NCBI RefSeq assembly: GCF_001421765.1 | Contig: NZ_LMLA01000007.1 | Coordinates: 62,355 to 126,354 of the forward strand | Direction of reading: 5' to 3' | DNA length: 64,000 nt | DNA from: Sphingomonas sp. Leaf32 | Lineage (GTDB): Bacteria > Pseudomonadota > Alphaproteobacteria > Sphingomonadales > Sphingomonadaceae | Part shown: one piece after another, positions 61,249 through 64,000 of the stretch | How the letters are laid out: every line of letters begins with the position of its first letter | Position numbering within the stretch: the stretch's first letter is position 1 | Notes under the pieces: generated by a model | Told to the model about the DNA's origin: nothing | Seen by the model: only the letters and a program-made list of their open reading frames with translations | Databases searched by the model: none | Position numbers and translations under genes: made by a program

Positions 61249-61772
61249 GGGGGGCGCTGCACCCTGTCCTCCCCGGCACGGGGAGGGGGACCGGCGTAGC
61301 CGGTGGAGGGGGGCTTCCGCGCGAGGTGCGGCCAGAGGTGGCGATAGCCCGCCGCCTGCGCCGCGACCTGTCCCCGCCAGAAGCAATGCTGTGGCAGAAG
61401 CTGCGTGCCGGAAAAACGGGAGCGAAGTTTCGCCGTCAACATCCGGTCGGACCATATGTCGTCGACTTCTACTGCCGCGAAGCACGCCTGATCGTCGAGA
61501 TCGATGGTGAGGCGCATGATCGGGCCGATCGTCCGGGGCGTGATGAAACCCGCCTGCGCTTCCTGCGCGAACAGGGCTACCGCATCGTTCGTGTTGCTGC
61601 CCGAAAGGTGATGGCGGACGTCGATGGTGTGGCCGACGCGATCGGTTCGCTCGCGGCACGCCCCCTCCACCAGCCTGCGGCTGGTCCCCCTCCCCGTACC
61701 GGGGAGGATATCGAGCCGCTCCGCCGGCGGTTCCCCTCCGCAGGCAGGCCTGCGGAGGACCTTGAAGGATAA
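61245..61772 (+). CDS. DUF559 (Vsr-like) endonuclease-family protein inside the pnt operon
   Basis: The frame from GTG 61245 encodes 175 residues. The conserved core (about residues 24-138) is DUF559: ARRLRRDLSPPEAMLWQKLR, FRRQHPVGPYVVDFYCREARLIVEIDGEAHD and RLRFLREQGYRIVRVAARKVM. VDF and VEIDG fit the acidic residues of a PD-(D/E)xK-like (Vsr-type) nuclease fold. Both ends are translated from inverted repeats (61268-61312 and 61661-61707) and read as low-complexity Gly/Arg/Pro. The core and the repeats therefore look like an inserted unit. Which DNA it acts on is unknown. Confidence 0.8.
   Translation: MRGALHPVLPGTGRGTGVAGGGGLPREVRPEVAIARRLRRDLSPPEAMLWQKLRAGKTGAKFRRQHPVGPYVVDFYCREARLIVEIDGEAHDRADRPGRDETRLRFLREQGYRIVRVAARKVMADVDGVADAIGSLAARPLHQPAAGPPPRTGEDIEPLRRRFPSAGRPAEDLEG
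61268..61312 (+). repeat. Left inverted repeat of the DUF559 unit (tandem hairpins)
   Basis: CCTCCCCG GCA CGGGGAGG forms an 8-base perfect hairpin, followed by GGG and then ACCGGC GTA GCCGGT (6-base hairpin) and GGAGGGGG. The whole 45-base block recurs inverted at 61661-61707. It lies just 5' of the DUF559 core codons. Confidence 0.88.
61661..61707 (-). repeat. Right inverted repeat of the DUF559 unit (tandem hairpins)
   Basis: The reverse complement starts CCTCCCCGGTACGGGGAGGG, then GGACCAGCCGCAGGCTGG and TGGAGGGGG. It differs from the left copy mainly in the loop of the second hairpin, where the stem bases have changed in a paired way (ACCGGC/GCCGGT to ACCAGCC/GGCTGGT). It follows the last DUF559 core codon directly. 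Confidence 0.88.
61736..61757. repeat. Perfect palindrome upstream of pntAB
   Basis: CTCCGCAGGC, AG, GCCTGCGGAG: a 10-base perfect stem with a two-base loop. It lies 20 bases before the pntAB start, partly within the DUF559 frame, and could affect pntAB translation or act as a processing hairpin. Confidence 0.7.
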
Positions 61773-61776
61773 CCCG

Positions 61777-62055
61777 ATGGACTTCCTCTCGATCCTGTCG
61801 ATCTTCGTCCTCGCCTGCTTCGTCGGCTATTATGTCGTCTGGTCAGTGACGCCCGCGCTGCACACGCCGTTGATGGCGGTGACCAACGCCATCTCCTCCG
61901 TCATCATCGTCGGTGCGCTGATCGCCGCTGCCGCCGCCGGCGTGCCGGGAGCCAGGTGGCTGGGGCTGCTCGGCGTGGTGCTGGCCAGCATCAACATCTT
62001 CGGCGGGTTCGCCGTGACCGAGCGGATGCTCGCCATGTACAAGAAGAAGGGGTGA
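61777..62055 (+). CDS. pntAB: NAD(P) transhydrogenase alpha-2 subunit (membrane part)
   Basis: A 92-residue protein with three transmembrane helices (LSILSIFVLACFVGYYVVW, AISSVIIVGALIAAAAAG, WLGLLGVVLASINIFGGF) and the conserved HTPLMAVTNAISS and GGFAVTERMLAMYKKK. It forms the proton channel of the enzyme with PntB. The ATG follows TTGAAGGAT; it is 5 bases downstream of the DUF559 stop, so its expression must pass through the inserted unit. Five bases separate it from pntB. Confidence 0.95.
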   Translation: MDFLSILSIFVLACFVGYYVVWSVTPALHTPLMAVTNAISSVIIVGALIAAAAAGVPGARWLGLLGVVLASINIFGGFAVTERMLAMYKKKG

Positions 62056-62060
62056 GGGGG

Positions 62061-63554
62061 ATGCACGAGGCCGCACCGGTCAATCCATGGGTCGCGCTGG
62101 CCTATCTGATCGCGGGGGTGTGCTTCATCCTCGCGCTGCGCGGGCTGTCGTCGCCCGCCACCAGCCGGCGGGGCAATCGGCTGGGCATGGTGGGGATGGG
62201 GATCGCGGTGCTGACCACGATCCTGACGCATCTGCCGATGGTATCGACCCTTAACGGGAAAGACTTTGCGTTCGACGAAGCTCCGTTCGATACGGTCACG
62301 TTCGTCCAAATCCTCGCCGCCATCGCGATCGGTGCCATCATCGGCCTGACCACCGCGAGACGCATCGCGATGACCGCGATGCCGCAGCTGGTCGCCGCCT
62401 TCCACTCGCTGGTCGGGCTGGCAGCCGTACTGGTCGGGATCGCCGCCTATCTGAACCCGCAGGCGTTCGGCATCGCATCGCTGGTCGTCCCGATGATCGG
62501 CGAGCCGTTCGCGGTCATCAACCCCGTCAGCAAGGTCGAGATGGGCTTGGGCGTTGCGATCGGCGCTATCACCTTTTCGGGATCGGTCATCGCCTTCCTG
62601 AAACTGAACGGCTCGATGTCGGGCAAGCCGATCCTGCTGCCCGGCCGCCACGTCATCAACCTCGCCACGCTTGCGGCGATCCTGTTGCTGGTCGCACAAT
62701 TCGCGCATGGGCAGGAGGGGTGGCCGTTCTGGGCAGTCGTCGTGCTGTCGTTCGCGATCGGGTTCCTGCTCATCATTCCGATCGGCGGGGCGGACATGCC
62801 GGTCGTCGTGTCGATGCTCAACAGCTATTCGGGCTGGGCGGCGGCGGCGATGGGTTTCACGCTCGGCAACACCGCCATGATTATCACCGGCGCGCTGGTC
62901 GGGTCGTCGGGCGCGATCCTCAGCTACATCATGTGCCGCGCGATGAACCGCAGCTTCATCAGTGTGATCGCCGGCGGCTTCGGCGCGACCGATAGCGGCG
63001 GGGGCGGGGCGGCGGCGATCGACCGGCCGTGGAAGCGCGGCTCGGCCGAGGACGCCGCCTTCCTGATGAGCCAAGCCGAACAGGTCATCATCGTCCCCGG
63101 ATACGGCATGGCGGTGGCGCAGGCGCAGCACGCGCTCAGGGAAATGGGCGACAAGCTGAAGGAACACGGCGTCCGCGTGAAATATGCGATCCATCCGGTC
63201 GCGGGGCGGATGCCGGGGCATATGAACGTGCTGCTCGCCGAAGCGAACGTGCCCTATGACGACGTGTTCGAGCTGGAGGACATCAACAGCGAATTCGCGC
63301 AGACCGACGTCGCCTTCGTCATCGGCGCCAACGACGTGACCAACCCGGCGGCCAAGACCGACAAGACCTCGCCGATCTACGGAATGCCGGTGCTCGACGT
63401 CGAAAAGGCGAAGACGGTGCTGTTCATCAAGCGGTCGATGGGCGGCGTCGGCTATGCCGGTGTCGATAACGAAGTCTTCTACCGCGACAACACCATGATG
63501 CTGCTCGCCGACGCCAAGAAGATGGTCGAGGAGATCGTCAAGTCGATGGACTGA
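62061..63554 (+). CDS. pntB: NAD(P) transhydrogenase beta subunit
   Basis: A 497-residue subunit with an N-terminal membrane domain of about nine helices (MPQLVAAFHSLVGLAAVLVG, GGADMPVVVSMLNSYSGWAAAAMGF) and a C-terminal NADP(H)-binding domain (about 310-497). The latter has VIIVPGYGMAVAQAQHALREM, the loop KYAIHPVAGRMPGHMNVLLAEANVPYD, DVAFVIGANDVTNPAAK and FIKRSMGGVGYAGVDN. Together with PntAA/PntAB it couples proton entry to NADPH formation. The ATG follows GAGGGGG. Confidence 0.96.
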   Translation: MHEAAPVNPWVALAYLIAGVCFILALRGLSSPATSRRGNRLGMVGMGIAVLTTILTHLPMVSTLNGKDFAFDEAPFDTVTFVQILAAIAIGAIIGLTTARRIAMTAMPQLVAAFHSLVGLAAVLVGIAAYLNPQAFGIASLVVPMIGEPFAVINPVSKVEMGLGVAIGAITFSGSVIAFLKLNGSMSGKPILLPGRHVINLATLAAILLLVAQFAHGQEGWPFWAVVVLSFAIGFLLIIPIGGADMPVVVSMLNSYSGWAAAAMGFTLGNTAMIITGALVGSSGAILSYIMCRAMNRSFISVIAGGFGATDSGGGGAAAIDRPWKRGSAEDAAFLMSQAEQVIIVPGYGMAVAQAQHALREMGDKLKEHGVRVKYAIHPVAGRMPGHMNVLLAEANVPYDDVFELEDINSEFAQTDVAFVIGANDVTNPAAKTDKTSPIYGMPVLDVEKAKTVLFIKRSMGGVGYAGVDNEVFYRDNTMMLLADAKKMVEEIVKSMD

Positions 63555-63610
63555 CGCACCGGTCCGCGTCCGCTGAAGAATATAGTCCGATCCATCCCGT
63601 TTGAACCCTA

Positions 63611-63692
63611 TGTCATCCCAAAAGGCTGGAATCTATCGGATCTAGCGCGGGACAGGGGCCGGTCGAGGCGCCAGCCTGCGCCGGGGCGACGG
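63611..63692. repeat. Diverged inverted pair of REP-like palindromes after pntB
   Basis: TGTCATCCCAAAAGGCTGGA (63611-63630) and GGCGCCAGCCTGCGCCGGGG followed by CGACGG (63667-63692) are inverted members of the CGTCATCCCAGC family, with more mismatches than other pairs. They lie downstream of pntB. The remaining space up to 63792 holds no recognised gene. Confidence 0.6.
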
Positions 63693-63792
63693 TTTCGGGC
63701 AGATCGATCAAGCGCTGATTACCGTCCTCCTCTCGCCAAGGCCGCCTGTCCGTCCTACGGGATGCCGTATACGGTCGTGACAGGGGGATGGC

Positions 63793-64000
63793 TTGACGGG
63801 CTTCGACGGATTTGGCGGACAGACGGCGCGGCGCGCGATCCTCGTCGCGGACGATGCGATCGCGGCGGATGATGCCGCGATCGCGGCACGCGCGGCGGGC
63901 GTGGTGATCGGTGACACGATCGGCTTTGCCGGCATCGCCGACGCGCTCGATGCCATTCCCCATGCCGACCTGCTGCTGGTCGAGGCGGCGGGCGTCGAAC
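63793..64000 (+). CDS. Truncated unknown protein, possibly a regulator
   Basis: An open frame from TTG 63793, with CAGGGGG 6 bases upstream, runs off the window end. The 69 visible residues begin TGFDGFGGQTARRAILVADD. They alternate strands and helices (AILVADDAI, GVVIGDTIGFAGIADALDAIPHADLLLVEAAG), a flavodoxin/receiver-like pattern. Winged-helix regulators with such an N-terminal part may exist near pnt in sphingomonads, but this is from memory and weak. An ATG at 63788 in another frame stops after two codons. Confidence 0.5.
   Translation, partial: MTGFDGFGGQTARRAILVADDAIAADDAAIAARAAGVVIGDTIGFAGIADALDAIPHADLLLVEAAGVE

Overview
The window looks like chromosomal DNA of a GC-rich alphaproteobacterium, most likely a sphingomonad (Sphingomonas or a close relative). 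This rests on recognisable families, not on any search: a Rhodobacter-type gene transfer agent (GTA) tail cluster followed by a DUF2793 gene, an EipA/DUF1134 protein, an aa3-type cytochrome oxidase subunit IV peptide next to a three-subunit transhydrogenase, large TonB-dependent receptors, and many short palindromic repeats between genes. No rRNA, CRISPR array, integrase or transposase was seen. One tRNA (Ser, GCT) is present.

Layout. 1-9096: right part of a GTA structural cluster, from the capsid C-terminus through connector, tail terminator, tail tube, tape measure, baseplate hub, peptidase and megatron-like protein to DUF2793. Most genes overlap by 4-8 bases. The cluster shows several oddities: capsid and connector share one frame, the distal tail protein has a 561-residue N-terminal extension, the peptidase frame has lost its stop, and palindromic repeats sit inside the cluster. 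9204-11239: a highly expressed-looking OmpA porin with terminator, then an APH(3')-like kinase. 11349-17532: two membrane-anchored AraC regulators, each beside exported or membrane peptidases (CPBP, S12-like, S41). 17918-22586: tRNA-Ser, EipA, a dihydroorotase-like amidohydrolase, YgfZ and threonine synthase. 22623-25031: Lhr-like helicase.

25185-33426: a phosphorus-scavenging island with PhoD phosphatase, two TonB-dependent receptors and a beta-propeller phytase. Two back-to-back Pho-box-like sites lie in the phoD/receptor divergent promoter. 33458-42740: DedA, glutathione synthetase, SleB-like hydrolase, double M16 peptidase, Tgt, and a cystathionine gamma-synthase family enzyme. 42916-46149: overlapping operon lgt-midA-GNAT-pgeF. 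46446-50135: BlaI/M56 pair with a dyad operator, MBL-fold hydrolase and DUF4230 protein. 50333-51328: nadA. 52314-56202: De Ley-Doudoroff galactonate genes (aldolase, kinase, symporter, divergent GntR regulator). 56249-57755: S-formylglutathione hydrolase and an RluE-type pseudouridine synthase. 57993-59423: sigma-54 response regulator. 59611-63554: coxIV-pntAA-PH domain-DUF559-pntAB-pntB. A truncated gene ends the window.

The most unusual structure is at 61268-61707: a DUF559 (Vsr-like) nuclease core bounded almost exactly by two inverted, nearly identical ~46-bp tandem-hairpin repeats and inserted inside the transhydrogenase operon. It resembles a compact nuclease/repeat unit. Other intergenic spaces carry several families of paired palindromes, including three copies of a ~110-bp REPIN-like element.
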